DNA of 57,278 bases from CAIYZT01 sp031385445 (lineage in GTDB: Bacteria; Pseudomonadota; Alphaproteobacteria; Rhodobacterales; Rhodobacteraceae). Of this stretch, positions 43,772 through 53,139 are shown piece after piece. Every line of letters begins with the position of its first letter. Positions within the stretch are counted from its first letter, which is position 1. The translations under genes and the position numbers were made by a program. The notes beneath the pieces are model-generated. The model had not been told where the DNA came from. It did no database searches and worked only from the letters and a program-made list of their open reading frames with translations. The stretch is from assembly GCA_031385445.1 (NCBI GenBank), contig JANNBM010000050.1:1-57278 (forward strand). The letters are read 5' to 3'.

Positions 43772-44464
43772 TTAGTCCGCAAGCTCATAAGTTACCGTCA
43801 CCGAAGCCATCAGACCAACCTGCCCCGAGGCCACGGGCACACCGCCCGCAGCCGAGGCATCCGCGCGGAACATCGGCATCGGGCCGCTGTAATTGGGCAC
43901 TTCGGAGATCGTCACGATCTTTCCCAAAGTCACCCCAGCCGCTGCGGCGAACAACTCCGCCCGCGCCTTGGCATCTGCGACCGCTTCTTTGCGGGCTTGG
44001 TCCATCGTGGGGCGCGGGTTTGACAGCTCGAACGTGATCCCGTTCAGCGTGTTCGCGCCGTCGGTGATCGACGCGTCCAGAAGCGTGCCCAGCTGCGCCA
44101 GATCGCGCACCCGCACATTCAGCATATTCATCGCCGAATAGCCCGCGATGGTCGGCATCGAGCCGCTATCGTAACCCACCCAATTCGGGTTCAGCGACAG
44201 GTTCGAGGTTTGCAGATCCCGCTCTTCAATGCCCGCCGCGATCAGCCGCGAGATCACCGCCGAAACGGCTGTATTGTTGGCGCTCATCGCTTCCGAGGCG
44301 GTCTGCCCATCGGTTGTGACCCCCAGCATGATCGTCGCCATATCCGGCGCCGATTGCACCGTGGCCTCACCGGTGACGGTGATGGACGCGCCGTCGGCAA
44401 AGGCGGCAGAAGCGAGCGGCAAAGCAAAGGCAAGGCCGAGGCAAAGGGCAGAAAAAGGACGCAT
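43772..44464 (-). CDS. SIMPL domain (DUF541) periplasmic protein
   Basis: 230 residues with signal peptide (cleaved near AAFADG) and a single SIMPL/DUF541 domain: SITVTGEATVQSAPDMATIM at the start is the signature, then DLQTSNLSLNPNW, and RPTMDQARKEAVADAKARAE near the end. Members include oxidative-stress-related YggE of E. coli; their molecular role is unknown. A GGAGG ribosome site precedes the ATG. The gene is monocistronic, with a terminator after it. Confidence 0.92.
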   Translation of the reverse strand: MRPFSALCLGLAFALPLASAAFADGASITVTGEATVQSAPDMATIMLGVTTDGQTASEAMSANNTAVSAVISRLIAAGIEERDLQTSNLSLNPNWVGYDSGSMPTIAGYSAMNMLNVRVRDLAQLGTLLDASITDGANTLNGITFELSNPRPTMDQARKEAVADAKARAELFAAAAGVTLGKIVTISEVPNYSGPMPMFRADASAAGGVPVASGQVGLMASVTVTYELAD

Positions 44465-44637
44465 GGGGAACCTCCAAAGGGCTGCGTTGTTTCAATCGTG
44501 CCCTTGTGACGCATTTGCCCGCCCATTCCTTGGGGAAAATTTGCCTTTTTCTTTCATTCGGCAAAAAATTGCTTTAGGAACAGCGCGCGTGGCTTCCACG
44601 GCTGCCGCACCCCCTTTCGCTGTGTTAGACGGACGGT

Positions 44638-47547
44638 ATGAAGCCTTCATTTGCCCTAGATTTTCGCGACGGTGCCGTCGCTTTGTTGCATCGGACCTCT
44701 CGGGGCTGGATGACGGTCGGACAGACCACATTCGACAGCGCCGATCTGGACGAAGCGCTGTCCTTTCTTCGCTCCACCGCGTTGGGCCTGTCGCCGGGGC
44801 GGGTTTCGACAAAGCTGATCATCCCGAACGATCAGATCAAATACCTGTCAATCCACGCCCCCGGCCCCGATGCCGCCAAGCGCCGCAAGCAGATTGCCGC
44901 CGCTTTGGTGGGCCGCACGCCCTATGACGTGGCCGATCTGGTGTTTGACTGGTGGGGCAAGGGCGACGAGGTGAACGTCGCGGTCATCGCGCGCGAAACT
45001 CTGGCCGAGGCCGAGGCTTTTGCCCATGCCCACCGCTTTAATCCCCTCGCCTTTGTGGGGGTGCCTGAGAACGGGATTTTCCAAGGTGAGCCGTGGTTTG
45101 GCATGACCGAAGTGGCCGGGAAAATTCTGGCCGAGGGCGAAAAGGTGGACCGTGATCAGGATCCGGTGCGCATTATCGGCCGCGACGCGGGCCAGCAGCC
45201 AGAGCCTGCGCCCCGCGCGCCCGACGAGATCAGTATCGCACAGGCCGCACCAGAACCTGCGCCGCCCCCTGCAGAAACCCTTTTGCCGCAGGAGGTGGCC
45301 GCAAAGCCGGCCGCGCCGGTGATCGAAGAACCCGCGGCGTCGGTTGAAACGCCCGCTGAAACTCCGGCCCAGCTGGCACCATCGGCACCGGCCGTTCCAG
45401 ACCCCGAGCCGGAACTCGCCCCCATGACCGCCCAAAACATGCGCCCGGCGGACCCGGCGCCAGCCGTGATCGAGGCGCCGTCCGCGCCCGCCCCGCTGGT
45501 TCCCGAAGAAGCGCCGATGGCCATTGATGTGGACGGCGATCCGGCCGAGCCAACCTTGGCCCCACCTGCCCCGCGCCAAGCGGCCAGCGCGGCCGCCGAA
45601 CCCGAAGGTCAAGGTTTTTCGCTGCTGCGCTCCTTCGCGACGCGGCGCAAGGAACCGGCGGCCCCTGCCGCCTTGAAGGCGGAACCGAGCATTGCCGCAC
45701 CCGTCCGGTTCGGGTCCGATCGTGCCGCTGCGCCGCGCCCGGCAGCGCCTTTTGTCACAGCCTCTGTGATTGAACCGCCGATGGATCAGGCCAAGGTGGC
45801 GCCGGAATCGGCTGGGTTGGCCGTGATCGGCGCGGCTGGCGCACGCGCCGCTGAACGGCTTGTCGCCGAACGCCCGTCCATGGCCCGCCCGCTTCCCACA
45901 GCGGCGGCGTCCAAAGGGGCGGCGGCGAAAAATGCCAAGGGCTTGAAGGGCTTTGGCGTTTTTGTCACCGCGCCCGGCATTGCCGGGGCCAAAAAGCCGC
46001 GTGTCAATATTCCGCAGAAACCGGCAGACGAGCAGAGTGCAAACCCCGGCGGGCTTAGCCCGGCACGGGCTGGCACCCGTCCCATTGGTCTGGGCGCACG
46101 GCCGGTCCCGCAGCGCGGCAAACCGCGGTATCTTGGTCTGATTCTGACCGGAGTTTTGTTGGTGCTTTTGGCGCTTGTGGCCGCTTGGGCCAGTTTCTTT
46201 TTAGCGTCAAATCAAGCAGATACTGCGGATACCGCCGTCGCCGCGGTTGAGCAGCCACTCGATGCCGATATTCCGGCCCCCGAAGACGAGATGATTGCCG
46301 ACATGCAGGATCCGTCGGATTTTACCGAAGCCGAAGCGGCGGAACCGCAAGCCGATCCCGCTGCGGCCGAGGCGCTCGCCGCCGCCGATCCGGTGCTTGA
46401 GGTTGCGCCCCAAACCGGCCTTGTCTCGCAAACCGGGGCCTCGGCGGTCAGCCCGGCAGGCGATGCGCAGGATGAGATTTTCCTCGCCGCAATTGACACG
46501 CCGCCCCAGCCCCCTGATCCATCGGCGCTGGGGGCGCCCGCGGCACGCACCGATGCCGCACCCTTGCCGGCCCTGCCGCCCCCCGCCTTTGGTACGGTTT
46601 ACGAATTTGACGCGGATGGCAGGATCATCCCGACGCCCGAAGGGATCGCCACTCCCGAGGGCGTTTTGCTTGTTGCGGGCAAGCCGCCCGTTGTTCCGAC
46701 CCCTCGCACTGCGGCGGTTGTGGCGGCTGTTGCCGCCGCACAAATCAGCGCCGCAGTGCCAGGGGCCGACGTTTTGGGGCCCGGCGTTTTGGGGGCCGAA
46801 ACCGCTGCTTCGCCCGGCAATCCGTCCACCTTGCCAGCCGATCCCGTCCTTCAGACGCCTGTTTTCGCCGACCCCGCGCTGCAAGGCTTTCGCCCGCAGC
46901 CGCGCCCACCCGGATTGCAGGGGCCCAGCACAACCGGCACCGCCGAAGACCCCGCCCTTGCCCCAGAGGCGGGCAGCAGATTTTCCTCGCTTCGCCCGCA
47001 AAAACGGCCCGATGCAGTGGCCGCGCTGGCCGCCCCATCGCCGGGGCCATCGGTCGATCAGGCGGCGATAGAGGGCGCGGTGCAGTCGGCTTCGCTCGTG
47101 ACGGGCGGCGAGGTTTTGCCGCAGGACCGCAGCCTGTTGGCCGTTTCCGTATCGCGCAAACCCGCAGCGCGGCCAGCGGGGGTGCAAATTGCCTCGGCGG
47201 CACCGGCGGCAGGTCCAGGGCAAGAAGCATCAGCAAGCACCGCAAGCGCCCCCGAAGCCGACGCCGAACCCGAGCAATCAGGCGCGATGCCGAACTTGCC
47301 GACGAGCGCATCGGTGGCCAAGCAAGCCACCGTCAAAGATGCGATCAACCTGTCCAAGCTGACGCTGATCGGCATCTACGGCACCGAAGGCAGCCGCTAT
47401 GCGCTGGTGCGTCAACCCAACGGGCGGTTGGTGAAGGTCAAGGTCGGGGATCGGCTTGACGGCGGCAAAGTGGCCGCAATCACCACCTCGGCGCTGACCT
47501 ATCAAAAGGGCGGGCGGGCGGTTTCGCTGGAAATGCCACGCACCTGA
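44638..47547 (+). CDS. PilM/GspL-like - TM - GspC/PilP-like fusion protein
   Basis: 969 residues in three parts. Residues 1-170 (MKPSFALDFRDGAVALLHR; VGRTPYDVADLVFDWW; VNVAVIARETL) resemble the actin-like cytoplasmic domain of PilM/GspL. A proline/alanine-rich stretch leads to one membrane helix at about 502-524 (LGLILTGVLLVLLALVAAWA). After a further disordered region of about 370 residues, the last 70 (INLSKLTLIGIYGTEGSRYA, then VKVKVGDRLDGGKVAAI) resemble the periplasmic HR domain of GspC or PilP. No secretin, ATPase or pilin gene is nearby. Cytoplasm-in, periplasm-out topology is expected. Family assignments are by eye and moderate. Confidence 0.7.
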   Translation: MKPSFALDFRDGAVALLHRTSRGWMTVGQTTFDSADLDEALSFLRSTALGLSPGRVSTKLIIPNDQIKYLSIHAPGPDAAKRRKQIAAALVGRTPYDVADLVFDWWGKGDEVNVAVIARETLAEAEAFAHAHRFNPLAFVGVPENGIFQGEPWFGMTEVAGKILAEGEKVDRDQDPVRIIGRDAGQQPEPAPRAPDEISIAQAAPEPAPPPAETLLPQEVAAKPAAPVIEEPAASVETPAETPAQLAPSAPAVPDPEPELAPMTAQNMRPADPAPAVIEAPSAPAPLVPEEAPMAIDVDGDPAEPTLAPPAPRQAASAAAEPEGQGFSLLRSFATRRKEPAAPAALKAEPSIAAPVRFGSDRAAAPRPAAPFVTASVIEPPMDQAKVAPESAGLAVIGAAGARAAERLVAERPSMARPLPTAAASKGAAAKNAKGLKGFGVFVTAPGIAGAKKPRVNIPQKPADEQSANPGGLSPARAGTRPIGLGARPVPQRGKPRYLGLILTGVLLVLLALVAAWASFFLASNQADTADTAVAAVEQPLDADIPAPEDEMIADMQDPSDFTEAEAAEPQADPAAAEALAAADPVLEVAPQTGLVSQTGASAVSPAGDAQDEIFLAAIDTPPQPPDPSALGAPAARTDAAPLPALPPPAFGTVYEFDADGRIIPTPEGIATPEGVLLVAGKPPVVPTPRTAAVVAAVAAAQISAAVPGADVLGPGVLGAETAASPGNPSTLPADPVLQTPVFADPALQGFRPQPRPPGLQGPSTTGTAEDPALAPEAGSRFSSLRPQKRPDAVAALAAPSPGPSVDQAAIEGAVQSASLVTGGEVLPQDRSLLAVSVSRKPAARPAGVQIASAAPAAGPGQEASASTASAPEADAEPEQSGAMPNLPTSASVAKQATVKDAINLSKLTLIGIYGTEGSRYALVRQPNGRLVKVKVGDRLDGGKVAAITTSALTYQKGGRAVSLEMPRT

Positions 47548-47557
47548 CCGGTTGGAC

Positions 47558-48571
47558 TTAGGCTGCGGGGCCTGTTGAGACACCAGCCTCGGCAAAGGTG
47601 ACCATGCCAGAATGGCAGGCAACCGCCGCCTTCAAAATCCCGATCGCCACCGCTGCGCCCGATCCTTCGCCAAGGCGCAGACCAAGCGAAAGCAGTGGCT
47701 CTTTGCCCAGATGTGCCAGAAGCCGCCCATGCGCGCCCTCTGCGCTAAGATGGCCCGCGACGGCGTGATCAAGGCTGCTGGCGTTTTCGACATGCAAGAT
47801 CGCCGCCGCAGAACAGGCGATAAACCCGTCCAGAATGAGCGGAATGCGCAAGGCATGCGCGCGCGCCATCGCCCCGGCCATGGCGGCAATTTCGCGTCCG
47901 CCAAGGCGCTGCAACACTTCCAAAGGTGCTGCGGGGGTGTGCCGCGCCACGCCTTGCGCGACCGCCTTTGCCTTGCGCGCCAGCCCCGCATCATCAACTC
48001 CGGTGCCGCGCCCAACCCAATCCTGCGCCGCGCCGCCATAAAGCGCGCAGGCAATCGCGGCGGCAACTGTGGTATTGCCGATGCCCATCTCGCCCACCAC
48101 CAGCAGATCCGCCTTTGGATCAACCGCGTTCCAGCCAAGTGTGAAGGCGCCGGCGGTTTCCGCCTCGCTCATCGCCTCGACTTCGGTGAAATCGCCGGTC
48201 GGGCGGTCAAGGTCCAACGCGTGAACCTGCATTTGCGCGCCGTAAAGCTTTGAAAGCTGATTGATCGCCGCGCCGCCATGTTGAAAATTCGCAACCATCT
48301 GCACGGTTACTTCTGGCGGAAAGGCCGAGACGCCTTGAGCCGTAACTCCGTGATTTCCCGCGAAAATCAGAACCTGCGGCGCTGTGATGGCGGGCTTGTC
48401 GGTGCCCTGCCAGCCTGCGATCCAGATCGCAAGATCCTCAAGGCGCGCCAATGCGCCGGGCGGTTTGGTCAACTGCCCATTGCGCGCGGCAGCGGCGGCA
48501 ATGGCCGCCTCATCAGGGCCGGGCAACGTGTTCACGGCAAGGCGGATATCGGCGAGCGTGGCAAAGGTCAT
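47558..48571 (-). CDS. cobT: Nicotinate-nucleotide-dimethylbenzimidazole phosphoribosyltransferase
   Basis: 337 residues. Forms alpha-ribazole phosphate for the lower ligand of cobalamin. Motifs include LTKPPGALARLEDLA, IFAGNHGVTAQGVSAFP, GEMGIGNTTVAAAI and the catalytic Glu segment RLGEGSGAAVAIG. No other cobalamin gene is in the window, so it stands alone here. The product may matter for the corrinoid-dependent MttB-type enzyme at 23-24.6 kb. It is convergent with the fusion gene, 10 bases apart. Confidence 0.95.
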   Translation of the reverse strand: MTFATLADIRLAVNTLPGPDEAAIAAAAARNGQLTKPPGALARLEDLAIWIAGWQGTDKPAITAPQVLIFAGNHGVTAQGVSAFPPEVTVQMVANFQHGGAAINQLSKLYGAQMQVHALDLDRPTGDFTEVEAMSEAETAGAFTLGWNAVDPKADLLVVGEMGIGNTTVAAAIACALYGGAAQDWVGRGTGVDDAGLARKAKAVAQGVARHTPAAPLEVLQRLGGREIAAMAGAMARAHALRIPLILDGFIACSAAAILHVENASSLDHAVAGHLSAEGAHGRLLAHLGKEPLLSLGLRLGEGSGAAVAIGILKAAVACHSGMVTFAEAGVSTGPAA

Positions 48572-48689
48572 GGGCGCGGTCCTGTTGATCGGTCAGGAAG
48601 CAGTCATAAGGCGGCGACGCCCGATTTGCCAGAGCAAGACCGACCCATTGACGCGCTGCGCGACATCCTGGGCCGCCGCGCCGCGCATG

Positions 48690-48712
48690 AAAAAGGCGGC
48701 CCTGAGGCCGCC
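48690..48712 (-). terminator. Rho-independent terminator of carD
   Basis: On the minus strand GGCGGCC-TCAG-GGCCGCC followed by TTTTT (stem arms 48695-48701 and 48706-48712, T run 48690-48694). It lies 23 bases after the carD stop. Confidence 0.88.
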
Positions 48713-48734
48713 CGTTCCAACGCTTTGAACGAAA

Positions 48735-49244
48735 TCAAGCGGCGCGGCTGATCAGAACCTCGCCAACCTTCTTCTGCGCGCCGGCCTCGTCAACGCCGGA
48801 CACGGCGGCGACTTCGCGGGTCAAACGCTCCAGCGCGGCTTCGTACAGCTGACGCTCGGAATAGCTTTGCTCGCGCTGGTCATCGCTGCGGTGCAGATCG
48901 CGCACCACCTCGGCAATGGCCATCAGATCACCAGAGTTGATCTTTTGTTCATATTCCTGCGCCCGGCGCGACCACATGGCGCGTTTGACGCGGGCTTTGC
49001 CCTTCAGCGTGTCCAAGGCCTTGCTGACCACATCAGGCGAGGACAGGCCGCGCATGCCGATGTCGGTGGCCTTGTGGGTCGGCACCCGCAGGGTCATCTT
49101 GTCTTTTTCAAACGACACGACGAACAATTCCAGGTGGATACCCGCAATTTCCTGCTCTTCGATCGAAACAATCTTGCCAACACCATGGGCCGGATAAACG
49201 ACGAAATCATTGGGGTGGAAATCGGGCTTTTTCGATTTGGTCAT
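48735..49244 (-). CDS. carD: CarD family transcriptional regulator
   Basis: 169 residues. CarD/CdnL proteins bind the RNA polymerase beta subunit through an N-terminal Tudor-like domain (DFVVYPAHGVGKIVSIEEQE) and stabilise open promoter complexes with a helical C-terminal domain (AMWSRRAQEYEQKINSGDLM). The start ATG 49242-49244 follows AAGGGAAG. It is framed by its own promoter-like sequence at 49392-49420 and a strong terminator, so it is monocistronic. It probably acts globally, including at rRNA promoters. Confidence 0.95.
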   Translation of the reverse strand: MTKSKKPDFHPNDFVVYPAHGVGKIVSIEEQEIAGIHLELFVVSFEKDKMTLRVPTHKATDIGMRGLSSPDVVSKALDTLKGKARVKRAMWSRRAQEYEQKINSGDLMAIAEVVRDLHRSDDQREQSYSERQLYEAALERLTREVAAVSGVDEAGAQKKVGEVLISRAA

Positions 49245-49391
49245 AGGTCTTCCCTTGGTGGCGCGCGCCATTTTCAGACACAAAATCCCATCCCCGGCCC
49301 AAAAGCCGAAAGGAAAGGTCAATCTGTTGAAAATCTGACGCCTCGGTTTCGCGGTGCCGGGGCTGGCGGGTTATCTTATCTTGGTAACGAT

Positions 49392-49420
49392 TCTATAACA
49401 CAAAATCGGACCGAATCCAA
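49392..49420 (-). promoter_or_regulatory. Sigma70-type promoter candidate for carD
   Basis: On the minus strand -35 TTGGAT (49415-49420), 17-base spacer, -10 TATAGA (49392-49397), leaving a leader of about 140 bases before the carD ATG. It lies in the 264-base gap 49245-49508, which otherwise holds only a weak hairpin (ATGCC/GGCAT, 49459-49477) that might end fdxA. Confidence 0.45.
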
Positions 49421-49508
49421 CAGGCGCAACGGCCTGTCAGGGTTAATAACACGCCAAAATGCCCAATTAAACGGCATAGCCGGGTTGCATTTTTCGCAAC
49501 TGCGCGGT

Positions 49509-49847
49509 TCAGCCGCCTTCGCCGGGGGCCTCGGAAAAGTACTTTTCGCGCTTTCCCGTCTCTCCGTCACGTTCCGCTGCCTCGGGCAAGGGGTCTTTTT
49601 TGGTGATGATCACCGGCCACATGATGGAGTATTTGCGGTTGAACTCCACCCATTCGGTCATATTCGGCTCTGTATCGGGCTTGATCGCATCCGCCGGGCA
49701 TTCAGGCTCGCAGACGCCGCAGTCGATGCATTCGTCGGGGTGGATGACAAGCATGTTCTCGCCCTCGTAGAAACAATCCACCGGGCACACCTCGACGCAG
49801 TCGGTGTATTTGCACGAGATACAGTTGTCGATCACGACGTAGGTCAT
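49509..49847 (-). CDS. fdxA: Seven-iron ferredoxin FdxA
   Basis: A 112-residue cytosolic electron carrier with one 3Fe-4S and one 4Fe-4S cluster. The ligand cysteines follow the FdxA pattern: C9, C12, C17, C21 (CISCKYTDCVEVCP), then C25, and C40, C43, C46, C50 (CIDCGVCEPECP). The C-terminal extension (from MTEWVEFNRKYSIMWPVI) is usual for this group. ATG 49845-49847 is preferred over an earlier in-frame codon at 49859. It lies downstream of the helicase and S4 protein genes. Confidence 0.95.
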   Translation of the reverse strand: MTYVVIDNCISCKYTDCVEVCPVDCFYEGENMLVIHPDECIDCGVCEPECPADAIKPDTEPNMTEWVEFNRKYSIMWPVIITKKDPLPEAAERDGETGKREKYFSEAPGEGG

Positions 49848-49899
49848 GGGATGTCTCACTCAATAGATCGTAAGGGGGGACTTAGCTTGGCTCACCCGA

Positions 49900-50220
49900 T
49901 CATTCAAGCGGCTCCGCCCCCGGTATCGGGTCCAGATCGACAAAAAGCAGCGCGGCCTCAGGGGCGGGGCCGCGCCGGTCGGATAAATCCGCGACGCGCA
50001 CCACGCGGATCCGCGAGGCTTGCGGAAAGGTCAGCACATCGCCGACGATAACGCCATGCCCCGGCTTGCGGCAGCGCTGCGCATTTATCCGCAAACGGCC
50101 CGAGGTGATCATTTCGGCGGCGAGGTCGCGCGATTTGAAAAACCGGGCGGCAAACATCCACTTGTCCAGCCGAAGTTTCGGCTGAACGTCCGCCTTAGGT
50201 TTGCCCGCAGGCCCGGCCAA
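49900..50220 (-). CDS. S4 RNA-binding domain protein (Hsp15-like)
   Basis: 106 residues with an S4 domain: LRLDKWMFAARFFKSRDLAA and INAQRCRKPGHGVIVGDVLT are typical of the Hsp15-type ribosome-rescue family, which binds free 50S subunits with stalled peptidyl-tRNA. The start is a TTG (50218-50220) placed immediately after the TGA of the helicase gene (TGATTG), with the likely ribosome site inside the helicase end; termination-reinitiation is likely. Confidence 0.85.
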   Translation of the reverse strand: MAGPAGKPKADVQPKLRLDKWMFAARFFKSRDLAAEMITSGRLRINAQRCRKPGHGVIVGDVLTFPQASRIRVVRVADLSDRRGPAPEAALLFVDLDPIPGAEPLE

Positions 50221-53133
50221 TCACACCTTGCCCTTCAGCGCCATCAGAACGGCGAAGGGGTTGTCCGGATCGACGGGCTTTTCGGCGCGCTGGGGCTTTG
50301 CCTCGAAGTAGTGGGTCTTTTTCGGCTGCTCGCGCGGCTTGTCAAAGGACTTGCCGCCCTTGCCCCCATGATCGCGGCGCTTGTCGCCGCCTTCAGGCTT
50401 GGCGCCCTGTGGTATCGCAGCGTCGTCCTTGCCGTGGCGGCGGTCTTTGCCACGGCCGGGCTTGCCGCCGTCACCGCGCGGGCCACGCTCGCCTTGGGGG
50501 CGTTCAGCACCCTCGGCGGCTGGCTCTTTGCGCGGCGGATTCTGGCTGCGCTCGGGCCGCACGAAGCGGGGTTTGGGCGCCCAGGTAAAGGTGTAGTAGC
50601 TTTCCATCTCGGGCGGGGCTGCATCTGCCGCAGGCTCGGCTTCGGGCTCTGGCGGCGGGGCAAGGACGGACACTTCTTCGGGGATCGGCAGGATTGGCGC
50701 GTTCGGATCGACCACGACCGGCACCGGAACCGGTGCGGTCTTGACCTTCACCCGCTCCGCCTTCTCGCCCTTATAGCCCAGACCGCTCATCAGATCGTTG
50801 AACTGTTCCAGCGTCATCCCGGTGATCGACAGCATATCCGGCACCGCTTCGAACCCGGCGCGGCTGTCCTTCTGACGCAGGATATCGGCCAGTCGTTCCA
50901 GCATGTCGATGCGGATCGCACGGCTGCCGGCGGGATGATAGCCCGCCAAAGTATAGTGCATTTTGGGAACTTCGGCGATGTTCGGGATGGTCACAAGGCC
51001 CGGAGGCGGGCTTTCGGGGAATTCCTGCAAGCCATTCCAAAGCGACCACAAAACCAGACGCAGGCGCGTCGCGGCGGGTTTCAGCAGAAGCGGCAGAAAG
51101 ATCGTGTATTGGCCAAACCGGATGCCATGCTTGCGCAAAGCGCCGCGCGCTTCCTGGTCCAGATCCTTGACCTCGGTGGCAACCGAATCGCGCGCGATCA
51201 CGCCCATCGCTTCGGACAGCCGGAAGGCGAAGCCCTTGGCCAGCCCTTGCAGGGCGTCGTCGCGCCCCATGGCGAGCAACGGTTCAAACTGCGCGGCGAC
51301 CTTGCGGTCGATGAAATGCTGCAAGCGGCGGCGGACCTTTTCGACCACCTCTTCGCCTGCCTCTTCGTCGACAAACGCCTCGACCAGGGGCCGCGTCGGC
51401 TCTGCGCCCTTGACCAGTTTGCCCACGGCATTGGTCTGCCACATCAGGCCGCCCTGCTCGGTCAAATCCATCTCGGTATCGGGGGCGTTATAAAAACGAT
51501 CCGCCCGCAAATGGAATTCCGGCTTCAGCGCCTGATAGGCCGCCTGTTGCAAGGTGCGCGCTTCATCGCCCGAGCCTGCGGCATCCTGCTTAAAGCGGAA
51601 CCCCTCAAGCCGGCCCACGAATTCGCCTTCAACCGTCACTTCGCCTTTGTCATTCACCTCGGCCACGAGGGTCTCCTTCTGCTTCAACCGCCGCATCAAA
51701 ACACTTGTACGCCGGTCAACAAATCTTTGTGTCAGGGCCATATGCAAAGCATCCGACAGGCGGTCTTCTACCGCGCGCGTCTCGTCTTTCCAATGGCTTT
51801 CGTCTTCAACCCACCCTTTGCGTTGCGCCACATAGGTCCAAGTGCGGATATAGGCCAGCCTTTTTGACAGCGTATCGATGTCTCCGGTGGGTTTATCGAT
51901 GCGCTCAACGGCTTTTTTCAGCCAATCTGAGGGAATTTTGCCGCCGCCGAGCCCACGCCCGACCAGAAATTCAAAAATCAGCGCCAGTAGTTGCAGATGT
52001 TCGGTTTCGGACGCGCCGCGAAAATCAGGGATACGGCAGACATCCCACAAAAGCTGTACCCGCTTGGGGCTGGTCAGATGGCCCTGAATTTCGGGCATCT
52101 CCTTCAGCGCCTTCAGCGCCAGCACGTCGTCGGCATCGCGCGCGCGGGTCAGCCAGTCATTGCTCGTCGGCGCCTCAAGGCTGCGCAAAAGCCGCTCCAC
52201 CGTACCAAATTCCAGCGCGTGATTGCGCCACTGCAACTTGCGGATCGGCTGGAAATGGTGATTTTCAATCGCTTCGATCACCTCGGGGTCAAAGGGGCGC
52301 GCATCGCCCGTTACCCCAAAGGAACCGTTTTCCAGATAACGCCCGGCGCGGCCAGCGATCTGACCCAGCTCTTGGGGGTACAGCGCGCGCATCCGGCGGC
52401 CGTCGAATTTTGCGGTCGCCGAAAAAGCCACATGCTTGATATCAAGGTTCAGCCCCATCCCGATGGCATCCGTCGCCACCAGATAATCGACATCGCCGTT
52501 TTGATACAAAGCCACCTGCGCATTGCGGGTTCGCGGCGACAAGGCGCCCATCACCACCGCGCAGCCGCCCTTTTGCCGTTTGATCAGCTCGGCGATGGCA
52601 TAGACATTTTCAACCGAAAACCCCACAATTGCGGTGCGTGCGGGCATCCGGCTTATCTTTTTCGAACCTGCATAGGTCAGTTGCGAGAAACGCTCGCGCT
52701 TCAGGAAGGTCACGCCGGGCACCAGATTGGCGATGATTTGCCGCATGGTTTCGGCGCCCATGAACAAGGTTTCATGCAAACCGCGGGCGCGCAAAAGCCG
52801 GTCGGTAAAGACATGTCCGCGCTCGGGGTCAGCGCACAGCTGAATCTCGTCGATGGCCACGAAATCCGCGCCGATTTCCAGCGGCATCGCTTCGACGGTG
52901 CAGACCCAATAGGCCGCGCGGTCGGGCACGATCCGCTCTTCGCCCGTCACCAGCGCCACCACGGACGGGCCGCGCTGCGCAACGATGCGGTCATAGACCT
53001 CGCGCGCCAAAAGCCGCAGCGGCAGGCCGATGACGCCGGTGCGGTGCGCCAGCATCCGGTCAATCGCAAAATGGGTTTTGCCGGTATTCGTCGGCCCAAG
53101 GACCGCCGTGACCCGCGGGGTCATGTCCATCAT
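50221..53133 (-). CDS. Suv3-like superfamily 2 RNA helicase with basic C-terminal tail
   Basis: 970 residues. The helicase core shows Walker A GPTNTGKTH (13-21), the DEIQ box at 95-98, ATDAIGMGLNLDI and the motif VI QIAGRAGR, as in the mitochondrial Suv3/bacterial helicase-like family. After about residue 780 comes a P/E-rich linker and a tail rich in R, K and G (GERGPRGDGGKPGRGKDRR), a likely RNA-binding disordered region. It ends with FAVLMALKGKV. Role: probably RNA unwinding in decay or ribosome work; the S4 gene coupled to it supports an RNA function. The second and third ATG (53130, 53124) are alternative starts. Confidence 0.93.
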   Translation of the reverse strand: MMDMTPRVTAVLGPTNTGKTHFAIDRMLAHRTGVIGLPLRLLAREVYDRIVAQRGPSVVALVTGEERIVPDRAAYWVCTVEAMPLEIGADFVAIDEIQLCADPERGHVFTDRLLRARGLHETLFMGAETMRQIIANLVPGVTFLKRERFSQLTYAGSKKISRMPARTAIVGFSVENVYAIAELIKRQKGGCAVVMGALSPRTRNAQVALYQNGDVDYLVATDAIGMGLNLDIKHVAFSATAKFDGRRMRALYPQELGQIAGRAGRYLENGSFGVTGDARPFDPEVIEAIENHHFQPIRKLQWRNHALEFGTVERLLRSLEAPTSNDWLTRARDADDVLALKALKEMPEIQGHLTSPKRVQLLWDVCRIPDFRGASETEHLQLLALIFEFLVGRGLGGGKIPSDWLKKAVERIDKPTGDIDTLSKRLAYIRTWTYVAQRKGWVEDESHWKDETRAVEDRLSDALHMALTQRFVDRRTSVLMRRLKQKETLVAEVNDKGEVTVEGEFVGRLEGFRFKQDAAGSGDEARTLQQAAYQALKPEFHLRADRFYNAPDTEMDLTEQGGLMWQTNAVGKLVKGAEPTRPLVEAFVDEEAGEEVVEKVRRRLQHFIDRKVAAQFEPLLAMGRDDALQGLAKGFAFRLSEAMGVIARDSVATEVKDLDQEARGALRKHGIRFGQYTIFLPLLLKPAATRLRLVLWSLWNGLQEFPESPPPGLVTIPNIAEVPKMHYTLAGYHPAGSRAIRIDMLERLADILRQKDSRAGFEAVPDMLSITGMTLEQFNDLMSGLGYKGEKAERVKVKTAPVPVPVVVDPNAPILPIPEEVSVLAPPPEPEAEPAADAAPPEMESYYTFTWAPKPRFVRPERSQNPPRKEPAAEGAERPQGERGPRGDGGKPGRGKDRRHGKDDAAIPQGAKPEGGDKRRDHGGKGGKSFDKPREQPKKTHYFEAKPQRAEKPVDPDNPFAVLMALKGKV

Positions 53134-53139
53134 AAAGCC

